A DNA stretch of 64,000 nucleotides, taken from assembly GCF_025685425.1 (NCBI RefSeq), contig NZ_JAGTAS010000058.1, positions 1,116,001-1,180,000 of the forward strand, in the 5' to 3' direction. The DNA is from Terriglobus albidus. Its GTDB lineage: Bacteria > Acidobacteriota > Terriglobia > Terriglobales > Acidobacteriaceae. The position numbers were made by a program, and so were the translations under genes. Under the pieces are notes generated by a model that was not told where the DNA came from, did not search any database, and worked only from the letters and a program-made list of their open reading frames with translations. Below, one piece after another: positions 52,650-60,473 of this stretch (positions are counted from its first letter, which is position 1; each line of letters starts with the position of its first letter).

Positions 52650-52693
52650 GTGGTCGCAACCTTCTATCCGAATCGAGCCCGTGACAGCTCAAT

Positions 52694-52734
52694 TAGACAG
52701 TACACATATATTCAGTACACGTACTATTTGTCAA
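52694..52734. promoter_or_regulatory. Candidate MarR operator region of the gentisate operon
   Basis: The divergent region contains AGTACAC twice (52699 and 52714) and the inverted repeat AGTAC-AC-GTACT at 52714-52725. TAGACA at the left and TTTGTC at the right give an outer weak pair. It lies 45 bases upstream of the dioxygenase start and 50 bases upstream of the MarR start. Confidence 0.5.
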
Positions 52735-52785
52735 CAGAGCGCGCAACTTTAAAAGCGGCGAGTCCGTCTTATTAGAATCTTGACT

Positions 52786-53268
52786 ATGTCGAACCAAAAG
52801 TCCGATTCAGGACAGATGCAGGATTTTCGTTCTCTGCCAGGTCATCTCATCCGGAGGCTACACCAGGCCTCTGTCGCTCTTTTCGCCGAGGAGTGCGCCT
52901 CTCTCGATCTGACGCCGGTGCAGTATGCCATCCTGTTTGCCATTGGTGAGTCACCGAAGATTGACGCGACCCGCCTGTCGGAACAGGTGTTCTTCGATCG
53001 CTCGACGCTTGGCGCCGTGCTGGATCGCCTGGAAAAGAAAGCCCTTGTGGTTCGCAGCGCGAGCGCGACCGATCGCCGGGTGAAGGTACTGACGCTGACG
53101 GCGAAGGGGAAACAGTTGGTAAAGCGGGCCTCGCCTGCGGTGCTGAGGGTGCAGGAACGCCTGATGGAGCCTTTGACAGCCGGCGAACGGGAGCAGATGC
53201 AGCAGCTGTTATCACGTCTTGCAGAGGTTCATCGAGGACGCGAAACCGGTCCCAAATTAGACGATTGA
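52786..53268 (+). CDS. MarR-family transcriptional regulator
   Basis: 160 residues. The winged helix is clear: LTPVQYAILFAIGESPKIDATRLSEQVFFDRSTLGAVLDRLEKKALVVRSASATDRRVKVLTLTAKG, including the wing motif D-R-R. The N-terminal helix LPGHLIRRLHQASVALFAEEC serves dimerisation. It is divergent from the gentisate operon by 136 bases and probably represses it until gentisate or a related aromatic acid is bound. I used ATG 52786; TTG 52780 is an in-frame alternative. Neither has a clear ribosome-binding site. Confidence 0.92.
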   Translation: MSNQKSDSGQMQDFRSLPGHLIRRLHQASVALFAEECASLDLTPVQYAILFAIGESPKIDATRLSEQVFFDRSTLGAVLDRLEKKALVVRSASATDRRVKVLTLTAKGKQLVKRASPAVLRVQERLMEPLTAGEREQMQQLLSRLAEVHRGRETGPKLDD

Positions 53269-53322
53269 TCCAGCATGATCTTCTTCTTTCAAACCGTGTA
53301 AGCTTGCCCAACAGAGGTCTCT

Positions 53323-54321
53323 ATGAGCTGCATTACTCCCCAGCCATCCAAAGCAACGGAGGGTGAAGCGCCCGCCGCCAAGAAGGGTTGCTGCGCGCCT
53401 TCGGCAGAAGCCCGGCAGGGGGTGACAGAAGAGCACTCCGCGCTTCGCTCCGGTACCGATCCCAGAGACCGGATGATCGCGATGCAGGGAGGGACCTTCC
53501 TGATGGGAACCGATTATGCCGATGCGTTTCCGGAAGATGGCGAAGGACCTGTCCGCGAAGTGACCCTCGATCCATTCTGGATTGACCGCTATCCGGTGAC
53601 CAATGAGCTGTTCTCCAGGTTTGTCGAAGAGACGGGATATCGCACCGAGGCAGAACGCTTCGGATGGTCCTTCGTCTTCTGGGCTCACATCCCCAAGGAA
53701 CGGTTTTATGACCTCGTGGTCGATACGGTCGCCGCGGCTCCATGGTGGTGCAAGGTTCCCGGTGCGAATTGGCGGAACCCGGAAGGGCCGGGCTCCGCAA
53801 TCAAGAGCAGAGACAATCACCCTGTCGTTCATGTCTCCTGGAATGACGCTTTGAGCTTTTGCGAATGGTCAGGACAACGGCTGCCAACAGAAGCAGAGTG
53901 GGAGTACGCCGCCCGTGGTGGCCTGGTGCAGAAACTCTATCCCTGGGGCGATAAGCTCCGGCCGGATGGCGAGCACCGCTGCAATATCTGGCAGGGAGAG
54001 TTCCCTCGCCATGACACAGGAGACGATGGCTACACAGGGACATGCCCTGTCGACGCATTTCCGCCCAACGGATACGGCCTTTACTCAACAACGGGAAACA
54101 CTTGGGAATGGTGTGCCGACTGGTTCAGCACCGACTTTCATCTCACCGGTAGCCGGGTTAATCCGAAAGGACCTGAAGGCGGAGAGAACAAGGTGATGAA
54201 GGGTGGATCCTTTTTGTGCCACAAGTCCTATTGCAATCGCTACCGTGTGGCCGCGCGCAGCTCGAATACGCCCGACAGCTCTACGTCACATATGAGCTTC
54301 CGATGTGCCCGGGATAGCTAG
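53323..54321 (+). CDS. Formylglycine-generating enzyme (SUMF1 type)
   Basis: 332 residues. It converts the active-site cysteine of type I sulfatases into formylglycine. The FGE fold is complete: MIAMQGGTFLMGTDY, FWIDRYPVTNELFSRFVEETGYRTEAE, HPVVHVSWNDALSFCEWSG, RLPTEAEWEYAARGG and NTWEWCADWFS. The paired copper-binding cysteines are Cys299 and Cys304 in GGSFLCHKSYCNRYRVAAR, which marks a true FGE and not a paralogous SUMF-domain protein. The first 30 residues are Cys-rich (SCITPQ, KKGCCAPS), a feature shared with some long FGE forms. The gene is downstream of MarR but likely independent. It can mature the sulfatases at 39446 and 41237. Confidence 0.95.
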   Translation: MSCITPQPSKATEGEAPAAKKGCCAPSAEARQGVTEEHSALRSGTDPRDRMIAMQGGTFLMGTDYADAFPEDGEGPVREVTLDPFWIDRYPVTNELFSRFVEETGYRTEAERFGWSFVFWAHIPKERFYDLVVDTVAAAPWWCKVPGANWRNPEGPGSAIKSRDNHPVVHVSWNDALSFCEWSGQRLPTEAEWEYAARGGLVQKLYPWGDKLRPDGEHRCNIWQGEFPRHDTGDDGYTGTCPVDAFPPNGYGLYSTTGNTWEWCADWFSTDFHLTGSRVNPKGPEGGENKVMKGGSFLCHKSYCNRYRVAARSSNTPDSSTSHMSFRCARDS

Positions 54322-54613
54322 TGTGATGTCTCAGAGGTTCTTGTCATAAATGTTGTCATCCTGAACGTGGTGAAGGAACTGCTTTTCAAGCTTCGAGTAG
54401 CAAAGGCTCTTCACGATTTATGTCACGAACTTGAGATTCACGAGATCAGCCAGCAGAGTTGGTTATACCCAGTTCGTTAAGAGTGACAATACTTTTCCAG
54501 GACGTATCTATAACCTCGACTTCACTGCGGAGTTATAGAGCGGGCCTTCAGCCCTTCGTCGACAATGCGCATAAGACCTGCGGCGTTGCCCCAGGCTGGT
54601 ATAGAACGCGCCT
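54322..54613. repeat. Intergenic region with short non-coding repeats
   Basis: 292 bases between FGE and the end of the GH43 gene, which converge. No gene is visible. It contains 'tgttgtcatcctgaacgtgg', the Acidobacteria-style intergenic motif also seen inverted near 34830, and two related small stems, GCGGGCCTTCAGCCCTTC and ACGCGCCTTCAGCGCTT. Confidence 0.5.
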
Positions 54614-56191
54614 TCAGCGCTTATCACACCGGAGTATCCAACTACCCTGTGCAGGTGATGTCTGCTTCTGCTGCACTGCCGCATGCGGAGTCAGTGCCTC
54701 CCATTCCTGCACGGCCACGGCAGCATGTGTGTCTCCTTCGCCCGATGCCTGGAAGATGCTTCGCAGGCATCGCGTTGTGATGGTTCGGAAGCTCACTTCG
54801 TTCACACCATCGGTCTTCGTTTCGTAAGCTGTGGCATTTTCAACCGGCTGCCATTGATTCCCTGTCCAATATTCAAGATGCCAGGATGCCGGCGGTGCGA
54901 CACCCACCTTCGATCCTGCAGGCTGGTCATTCCAGAACTGAATCCGTGATCCGTTGAGTTGCACCGGGTGAGGCCAGTCGTATTCGATCCACTGCAGCGG
55001 TGGATTGTGCTGCGACCAGGATGCCCACATGTCAGGCGGCAAAGGGTTCTTACGCACGATGCCATCGTTCAAAGCCGCGAGCGCATACTGCACCGGGATC
55101 GGCTCGTTGGAAGCATGCGGGGCTGCGGCGGGAGCGATGTTTCTGGTGGCAACCGGCGGCGGCCCGGGAGCCCGCGTCGGCTTCACCTTTCCGATGCGGG
55201 CAGGGATGGAACTGTCATCCCATTGCATCTCGTCGATGGCGACGCTGCGACGAAAGTGCCCGCCTCCTTTTGCATCTGCTGTGTGATAGACGAGGTACCA
55301 CCTTCCCTGGAAGACAATCGCGCCGGGATGCGAGGTGGTGCTCGAAACCGGATCGAGGATCACGCCGCGATACGTCCACGGTCCCAGAGGATTGGCCGCT
55401 GTTCCGTAGGCGATGCATGCGTGATAGATCGCACGGGTACAGTTGGAATCAGGGCCGGCATTGTTCGCCGCATACAGCATGTAGTACGTGTCGCCGCGGC
55501 GAAACAACCAGGGAGCCTCGAAGAAGCCCTTGAGAGTTGTGACCGAAATCTCCTGTCCCTTCGGCGTCACCATGTCCTGCTCGAGTTCCATGCCTCGCAG
55601 CTTGCCAAAGGTGCCCCAATAGAGAAAGACGCGGCTATCGTTATCGACCATCACGGTCGGATCGATGTTCTGGATCGTGTTCGGCTCCGGTATTGACTGC
55701 GAGACGATGGGGCCCGATGGATGCGCGTCTTTCCACGGTCCAAGAGGACTATCGGCAACCGCAACACCGATGGCAAAGGGATCCTTGTTGCTGCTGCTCG
55801 TCTGCTGTACCGGTGCGTAGAGATAGAAACGGCCATCTCTCCCGGTAACAATCTGGCCGGCATACGCATGTCCGGGATCTGCCCAGGAGAACACCATCTC
55901 GGGCCGCAGGATTGCCGGGTAGTGCATCCAGCGATGAGATGAGACACTCTTTGTCGACAGCAGTTGCCACTCCCGCATCACGAAGTCATTCACGTCCGCA
56001 GGGGCCTCATCGCGGCCGGCAAGAATGTAGAGTGTGTCATCCACGACCAGCGGCGCCGGATCGGCCGAGTAATACTGGCCGTCTGCGAGGATTGGATTGC
56101 CTTTGCTATGAATCACGCGAGGCGTTTGCGACTGCAATGAAACGCAACCACCGAGAAGGGCAAGGGTAAGACAGCAGGCAACGTGCTTCAT
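54614..56191 (-). CDS. GH43-type lipoprotein (beta-xylosidase/arabinofuranosidase family)
   Basis: 525 residues. The N terminus MKHVACCLTLALLGGCVSLQ has a lipobox (LLGGC), so it is probably membrane-anchored. The five-bladed propeller has YYSADPAPLVVDDTLYIL (general base Asp), NIDPTVMVDND (Asp) and GFFEAPWLFRRGDTYYMLYA (acid Glu), matching the GH43 triad. A C-terminal domain (about 360-500, QWIEYDWPHPVQLNGSRIQFW, SWHLEYWTGNQWQPVEN) resembles a discoidin-type carbohydrate-binding module. The start codon lies 5 bases from an inverted repeat shared with the divergent dehydrogenase gene. The substrate is likely arabinan or xylan side chains. Confidence 0.88.
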   Translation of the reverse strand: MKHVACCLTLALLGGCVSLQSQTPRVIHSKGNPILADGQYYSADPAPLVVDDTLYILAGRDEAPADVNDFVMREWQLLSTKSVSSHRWMHYPAILRPEMVFSWADPGHAYAGQIVTGRDGRFYLYAPVQQTSSSNKDPFAIGVAVADSPLGPWKDAHPSGPIVSQSIPEPNTIQNIDPTVMVDNDSRVFLYWGTFGKLRGMELEQDMVTPKGQEISVTTLKGFFEAPWLFRRGDTYYMLYAANNAGPDSNCTRAIYHACIAYGTAANPLGPWTYRGVILDPVSSTTSHPGAIVFQGRWYLVYHTADAKGGGHFRRSVAIDEMQWDDSSIPARIGKVKPTRAPGPPPVATRNIAPAAAPHASNEPIPVQYALAALNDGIVRKNPLPPDMWASWSQHNPPLQWIEYDWPHPVQLNGSRIQFWNDQPAGSKVGVAPPASWHLEYWTGNQWQPVENATAYETKTDGVNEVSFRTITTRCLRSIFQASGEGDTHAAVAVQEWEALTPHAAVQQKQTSPAQGSWILRCDKR

Positions 56192-56195
56192 GGCG

Positions 56196-56222
56196 ATACA
56201 ATGATTTTATCGTTTTGTATAC
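56196..56222. promoter_or_regulatory. Candidate GntR operator upstream of the Ldh-type dehydrogenase
   Basis: Inverted repeat ATACAA (56196-56201) and TTGTAT (56215-56220), followed by AC to give the small palindrome GTATAC. The same half-site TTGTAT is found upstream of the epimerase at 58132. It lies between GH43 and the dehydrogenase genes, immediately next to both starts. Confidence 0.5.
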
Positions 56223-56251
56223 GATTTTGTTTTTCTAAAGAGATCCCCTGG

Positions 56252-57292
56252 ATGACTCAGACGACTGACAAAGCTCCGGTCCACATGTCGCTCGACGAGC
56301 TGAGGGACTTCGCCAGCAGAATCCTGCTTGAGAACGGCCTTTCCGCGGCGCAGGTCCCAGGGGTTGCCGAGACACTTGTTGCGGGAGAGCGCGATGGTTG
56401 TGGAGCGCATGGTATCTATCGGCTGCTCTCTGCGGTCCGCAGTATCCGGCTTGGGAAGATCAACCGGCATGCGGTTCCTGCTGTCACGGAACCGGCGCCG
56501 TCGCTTGTCCGGGTGGATGGCGATCGAGGCTTTGCGCAGCTTGCTTTCGAAGCCGGCCGGCCGTTCCTGATCGAAAAGGCTCGCCGCTATGGCATTGCGG
56601 CCATGGCGCTTAATCGCTGTATCCACTTCGCCGCGCTGTGGCCGGAGGTGGAAGCCATTGCCAGCGAGAACCTGGTTGCAATCGCCATGACCTCTAACCA
56701 TGCGTGGGTAGCACCCGCCGGAGGCACACAGCCGCTGTTCGGCACGAATCCGATTGCTTTTGGATGGCCTCGGCCAGGGCAGGAGCCGTTTGTCTTCGAC
56801 TTTGCGACCAGCGCCATCGCGCGCGGCGAGCTGGAACTTCATCGCCGTGGAGGCAGGCAGCTCCCTCCCGGTTGCGGCATTGATAGCGAGGGAAATCCGA
56901 CCACCGATCCCGCTGCCATTGCCTCCGGAGCCATGCTCCCATTTGGCGGGCATAAGGGTTCCGCACTGGCGCTGATGGTGGAGCTGCTCGCCGGCCCCCT
57001 CATCGGTGACCTCACCAGCAAGGAGTCGCTCCTGATGGATGATGGTGCGGGCGCAGCGCCCATCGGAGGCGAGTTGATTCTGGCGATCGATCACTCCAGA
57101 TTCGGGAGCCCCAGATTCAACGACGATGCACCCTCGTCCACTGATCAGGCAGAAGCACTGTTTCAACAGATTATCGGGCAGGGCGCGCGGCTACCATCGC
57201 AGCGACGCTATATTGCTCGCAAAAAGAGCCTTGCAGAAGGCGTGCATATTCCAGCCGCTCTTTATGAGGAACTCGCAGGCCTGAGCCGATAG
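56252..57292 (+). CDS. Ldh-type oxidoreductase, probable pyrroline-2-carboxylate or 2-oxoacid reductase
   Basis: 346 residues of the malate/L-lactate/ureidoglycolate dehydrogenase family (NAD(P)-dependent, not Rossmann). Typical parts are MSLDELRDFASRILLENGLSAAQ, GAHGIYRLLSAVRSI, VDGDRGFAQLAF, ARRYGIAAMALNRCIHFAALWP, AMTSNHAWVAPAGGTQPLFGTNPIAFGWP, FDFATSAIARGELE, FGGHKGSALALMVELLAG. Family members with this context reduce pyrroline- or piperideine-2-carboxylate. It lies upstream of the GntR/hydroxyproline genes and shares an operator-like repeat with them, so it may reduce a pyrroline formed in hydroxyproline or proline breakdown. ATG 56252 is used; the longer frame lacks support. Confidence 0.82.
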   Translation: MTQTTDKAPVHMSLDELRDFASRILLENGLSAAQVPGVAETLVAGERDGCGAHGIYRLLSAVRSIRLGKINRHAVPAVTEPAPSLVRVDGDRGFAQLAFEAGRPFLIEKARRYGIAAMALNRCIHFAALWPEVEAIASENLVAIAMTSNHAWVAPAGGTQPLFGTNPIAFGWPRPGQEPFVFDFATSAIARGELELHRRGGRQLPPGCGIDSEGNPTTDPAAIASGAMLPFGGHKGSALALMVELLAGPLIGDLTSKESLLMDDGAGAAPIGGELILAIDHSRFGSPRFNDDAPSSTDQAEALFQQIIGQGARLPSQRRYIARKKSLAEGVHIPAALYEELAGLSR

Positions 57293-57293
57293 G

Positions 57294-58061
57294 CTACCAG
57301 CTACCGCGCTCTCCAAAGATATCGATGACGTGCCCGAGCCGGTCCGCGCCCTTGGTCCAGTTGTTCTGCAGCGCTGCTTCTACACCATCGGCGTCGCCGC
57401 GGCGCACTGCCGCGATGATGGCGGCATGTTCGCGAACCGACATGTGCAGATCGGTAATGATCGAGCTGGCATACAAGCGCCAGTAACGCTCCGCCTGCGG
57501 CTCGACGGCGCCGTGCAGTGTGGCAAGCCGCGGCCCCGCGCCCGCGTGCACAATGGCGCGATGAAAGTCGCGGTCGACGTCGAAGATGTCTGCCGTACGT
57601 CCCTTGCCCTTGGAGATGGCTGCCAGCTTCTGATTGAGATTCTCGAGCGTATCGGCTAGCTTCTCCCGCTCTTCCGCAGAGGCCTGTGCTGCGCCGCGGC
57701 CGGCAATTCCTTCCAGCCTGCCGATGATGAAGTAGAGCTCGTTGGCGTCTTCCTTGGTCAGGGGAGCGACGATCATCCTGGACTTGCTTACGTTCCGCTG
57801 TTCGAGCACATAGCCTTCGCGCTGCAGCCAGTGGATCGCCGCGCGCACGGGTGTACGGCTCATGCCGAGACGCTCGGCCAGGTCCGCTTCCACAATCCAC
57901 GTCCCTGGCGACATCTTGCCGTGAACGATCAGCTCACGGATCTCCTGGAAGGCTGTCAGCAGACTGGTGCCATGTTCGGCTTTCTCCCGTTCACCGGTTG
58001 GAGATACCGTCCGCACCGCGGTAGTCTTGGTTTTTGTTGGGCCTGCAGCGGTTTTCTTCAC
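57294..58061 (-). CDS. GntR/FadR-type (FCD) transcriptional regulator
   Basis: 255 residues. The N-terminal winged helix reads IRELIVHGKMSPGTWIVEADLAERLGMSRTPVRAAIHWLQREGYV. The FCD effector domain has the metal-binding pattern D-x-x-x-H (DVDRDFHRAIVHAG) with two later histidines (MSVREHAAI and LGHVID). A lysine-rich N-terminal extension of about 35 residues precedes the DNA-binding part. I use GTG 58061; TTG 58076 is an alternative with poor spacing. It is divergent from the epimerase and convergent with the dehydrogenase (1-base gap). It likely regulates the hydroxyproline genes through TTGTAT-type operators. Confidence 0.9.
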   Translation of the reverse strand: MKKTAAGPTKTKTTAVRTVSPTGEREKAEHGTSLLTAFQEIRELIVHGKMSPGTWIVEADLAERLGMSRTPVRAAIHWLQREGYVLEQRNVSKSRMIVAPLTKEDANELYFIIGRLEGIAGRGAAQASAEEREKLADTLENLNQKLAAISKGKGRTADIFDVDRDFHRAIVHAGAGPRLATLHGAVEPQAERYWRLYASSIITDLHMSVREHAAIIAAVRRGDADGVEAALQNNWTKGADRLGHVIDIFGERGSW

Positions 58062-58131
58062 GTATCTTTCTCTCAATCCTTACTGTAGCGCACCGTGGAA
58101 GGACAGGCATCCTGGAACGAAAAAGGCGTAT

Positions 58132-58154
58132 TTGTATCCAACTTCGTCTACAAT
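58132..58154. promoter_or_regulatory. Candidate GntR operator upstream of the hydroxyproline epimerase
   Basis: TTGTAT (58132-58137) and TACAAT (58149-58154), inverted around an 11-base spacer. It lies 6 bases before the epimerase ATG, which favours that start. The half-site matches the one at 56215. Confidence 0.45.
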
Positions 58155-58160
58155 TCAGGC

Positions 58161-59114
58161 ATGCCATCGCAACTGCCTGTCTTCGTCTCGGTCGTGGACT
58201 CACACACGGCCGGAGAACCGACCCGTGTCGTCATTGAAGGTGGACCGGATCTGGGCTCCGGCCCGCTGGCTGAACGCCGGGCTCGCTTTCAGGCTGAGTA
58301 CGATCACTTCCGCAGCGGCGTCGTGTGCGAGCCCCGCGGCTCCGAGGTCGTGGTTGGGGCATTGCTTTGTAAGCCTGTCAATCCCGAGGCTGCTGCCGGA
58401 GTCATCTTCTTTAATGATGTTGGCTACCTGGGCATGTGCGGTCACGGCACCATTGGCCTTGTCACTACGCTGGCTCATCTCGGACGCATCGGTCCGGGCA
58501 AGCATCTAATCGAGACTCCCGTTGGGGATGTACATACCGAACTGCATGCAGATGGCAGCGTTTCTGTTCGCAATGTGCCGGCATATCGATATCGTGAAGC
58601 AGTTCGTGTTGACGTTCCAGGCTACGGATCTTTCACGGGTGATATCGCCTGGGGTGGGAACTGGTTCTTCCTCGTCGCCGATCACGGTCAGGAACTCATT
58701 GCCACGAACCGCAATCCTCTGGTCATGCTCACCACAGCAATACGCGAGGCTTTGACCGCCAATGGCATCACAGGCGCCGATGGAGCGCTTATCGATCACA
58801 TCGAGCTGGTCTCCGCACCGCAGGATCCAGAAAACTCCGGCCGTAACTTCGTTCTCTGTCCGGGCGCTTCGTTTGACCGCTCGCCTTGCGGCACCGGAAC
58901 CAGCGCAAAGTTAGCCTGCCTGCATGCAGAAGGCAAACTTGATGAAGGTCAGACGTGGAAACAAGAGGGTATTCTTGGGACGGTATTTACCGGCTCCGTT
59001 GTTTCACACGGCGATCAGGTTATTCCGACGATCAGTGGACGCGCGTGGATCACAGCGGAGTCGAAGCTTTATTTCGATCCCAGCGACCCTTTCGGTAAAG
59101 GAATCGCGTTCTGA
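58161..59114 (+). CDS. 4-hydroxyproline 2-epimerase (proline racemase family)
   Basis: 317 residues. Both catalytic cysteines are present: Cys93 in [11 protein letters not shown] and Cys243 in [12 protein letters not shown]. This marks an epimerase and not the dehydratase form, in which one cysteine is replaced. [14 protein letters not shown] and [11 protein letters not shown] are family signatures. It converts trans-4-hydroxy-L-proline to cis-4-hydroxy-D-proline, the first step of the pathway; the following dehydrogenase genes support this. I chose ATG 58161 because the operator lies before it; GTG 58095 would add 22 residues. Its stop overlaps the next ATG by one base. Confidence 0.94.
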   Translation: MPSQLPVFVSVVDSHTAGEPTRVVIEGGPDLGSGPLAERRARFQAEYDHFRSGVVCEPRGSEVVVGALLCKPVNPEAAAGVIFFNDVGYLGMCGHGTIGLVTTLAHLGRIGPGKHLIETPVGDVHTELHADGSVSVRNVPAYRYREAVRVDVPGYGSFTGDIAWGGNWFFLVADHGQELIATNRNPLVMLTTAIREALTANGITGADGALIDHIELVSAPQDPENSGRNFVLCPGASFDRSPCGTGTSAKLACLHAEGKLDEGQTWKQEGILGTVFTGSVVSHGDQVIPTISGRAWITAESKLYFDPSDPFGKGIAF

Positions 59115-60232
59115 TGCCTGCATTTGATCTCGCCATCATCGGCGCCGGTATCGTCGGCTGCGCCTGTGCGCTGGAAGCTGCGCGCGCCGGCCTGCGGGTG
59201 GTGATCGTAGAACGCGGCGTGGTCGGTGGAGGAACAACCGCCGCAGGCATGGGACACGTCGTCGTGATGGACGACTCTCCGGCCCAGCTTGCACTTACAG
59301 CTTACTCTCGATCCTTATGGAGAACGCTGGCGCCGCAACTTCCCGCGGACGTGGAGTATGAGTCGCGAGGTACGTTGTGGATTGCAGCCGATGACGAAGA
59401 GATGACCGAGGTCTTCTCGAAACAGGCAACCTATGCACGCGCCGGTATCACCTCACAGGTTCTCGACCCCCGAGGTCTCGCTGAAGCTGAGCCTTATCTT
59501 CGCTCGGGACTGGCCGGTGCTCTGCTGGTTCCTGACGATGGAGTGCTCTATCCCCCGGTAGCCGCGGAATACTTCCTCTCCGAGGCACGGCGTCTGGGCG
59601 CGGTGTTGCTCCCAGGCCATGAGGTTGGCCGTTGCGGCAAGGGCCGCATTCAATTTACGAATGGCGCCTCCATCGAAGCAGAGCGGATTCTTCTTGCCAG
59701 CGGCGCCAATATCGATCTGCTGCCGTCATTGCCCATTCAGAAGCGCAAAGGACATCTGCTTATCACGGATCGATATCCCGGGGTGGTGAGTCACCAGCTG
59801 GTTGAGCTTGGCTATCTGAAGAGCGCGCACAAACTCACGGCCGACTCAGTGGCATTCAACATCCAGCCTCGGCTTACCGGTCAGCTGCTCATCGGCTCCT
59901 CGCGGCAGTATGGCGACGATAGCCGTGAGATCAACCACGCGATCCTGCGCAGCATGCTTGAACGCGCCATCGAATACATGCCCTGTCTGAAGGGGCTTTC
60001 GGGCATTCGCGTGTGGACCGGCCATCGCGCCGCAACTGCGGACAAGCTTCCTCTCATTGGACCGACAGCGGATCCTACGCTGTTTCTTGCCATGGGCTTT
60101 GAGGGGCTTGGTATCACCAATGCTCCTGGAGCGGCCGTTCTTGCGGTCGATGCTCTTCTCGGCCGGGCATCGGCCATCGACGCCGCGCCGTACTTACCGT
60201 CCCGTATTCAGCAGGAGGCCGTTCATGCCTGA
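59114..60232 (+). CDS. FAD-dependent D-hydroxyproline dehydrogenase, DAO-type subunit
   Basis: 372 residues of the D-amino-acid oxidase fold. The FAD motif LAIIGAGIVGCACALEAARAG starts at residue 6. VVGGGTTAAGMGHVVV follows, and the C-terminal part has VWTGHRAATADKLPLIGP and GFEGLGITNAPGAAVLAVDALLG. With the small [2Fe-2S] protein and the FAD/NAD subunit that follow, this makes the three-subunit D-hydroxyproline dehydrogenase known in pseudomonads. It oxidises cis-4-hydroxy-D-proline to pyrroline-4-hydroxy-2-carboxylate. Its stop overlaps the next gene by 8 bases. Confidence 0.9.
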   Translation: MPAFDLAIIGAGIVGCACALEAARAGLRVVIVERGVVGGGTTAAGMGHVVVMDDSPAQLALTAYSRSLWRTLAPQLPADVEYESRGTLWIAADDEEMTEVFSKQATYARAGITSQVLDPRGLAEAEPYLRSGLAGALLVPDDGVLYPPVAAEYFLSEARRLGAVLLPGHEVGRCGKGRIQFTNGASIEAERILLASGANIDLLPSLPIQKRKGHLLITDRYPGVVSHQLVELGYLKSAHKLTADSVAFNIQPRLTGQLLIGSSRQYGDDSREINHAILRSMLERAIEYMPCLKGLSGIRVWTGHRAATADKLPLIGPTADPTLFLAMGFEGLGITNAPGAAVLAVDALLGRASAIDAAPYLPSRIQQEAVHA

Positions 60233-60473
60233 CCAACAGGTCGTTATTTATGTGAATGGATCGTCTATCTCTGTGCCGGCGGGTTCCATGTTGAGCGCGG
60301 CGTTGCTGATGGCCTCGGCGCCCTGCCGTATCTCAATCACGGGCCAGCCTCGCACTGCGCTTTGCGGTATGGGGATCTGCCTCGAGTGCCGCGCTGTCGT
60401 TAACGGGGTTCTGCATACTCGCACCTGCCAGACCGTATGTCAGGAAGGCATGCGAGTGGAGACACAGCCATGA
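60225..60473 (+). CDS. [2Fe-2S] subunit of D-hydroxyproline dehydrogenase
   Basis: 82 residues. Cluster cysteines are Cys47, Cys52, Cys55 and Cys68 (ALCGMGICLECRAVV, HTRTCQTVC), the pattern C-x4-C-x2-C-x12-C of plant-type ferredoxin-like small subunits. A leading VYVNG-like strand and AGSMLSAALL fit. It overlaps the upstream dehydrogenase by 8 bases and the downstream one by 4 bases, so the three are tightly coupled. It probably links the two flavoprotein subunits in electron flow. Confidence 0.92.
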   Translation: MPDQQVVIYVNGSSISVPAGSMLSAALLMASAPCRISITGQPRTALCGMGICLECRAVVNGVLHTRTCQTVCQEGMRVETQP

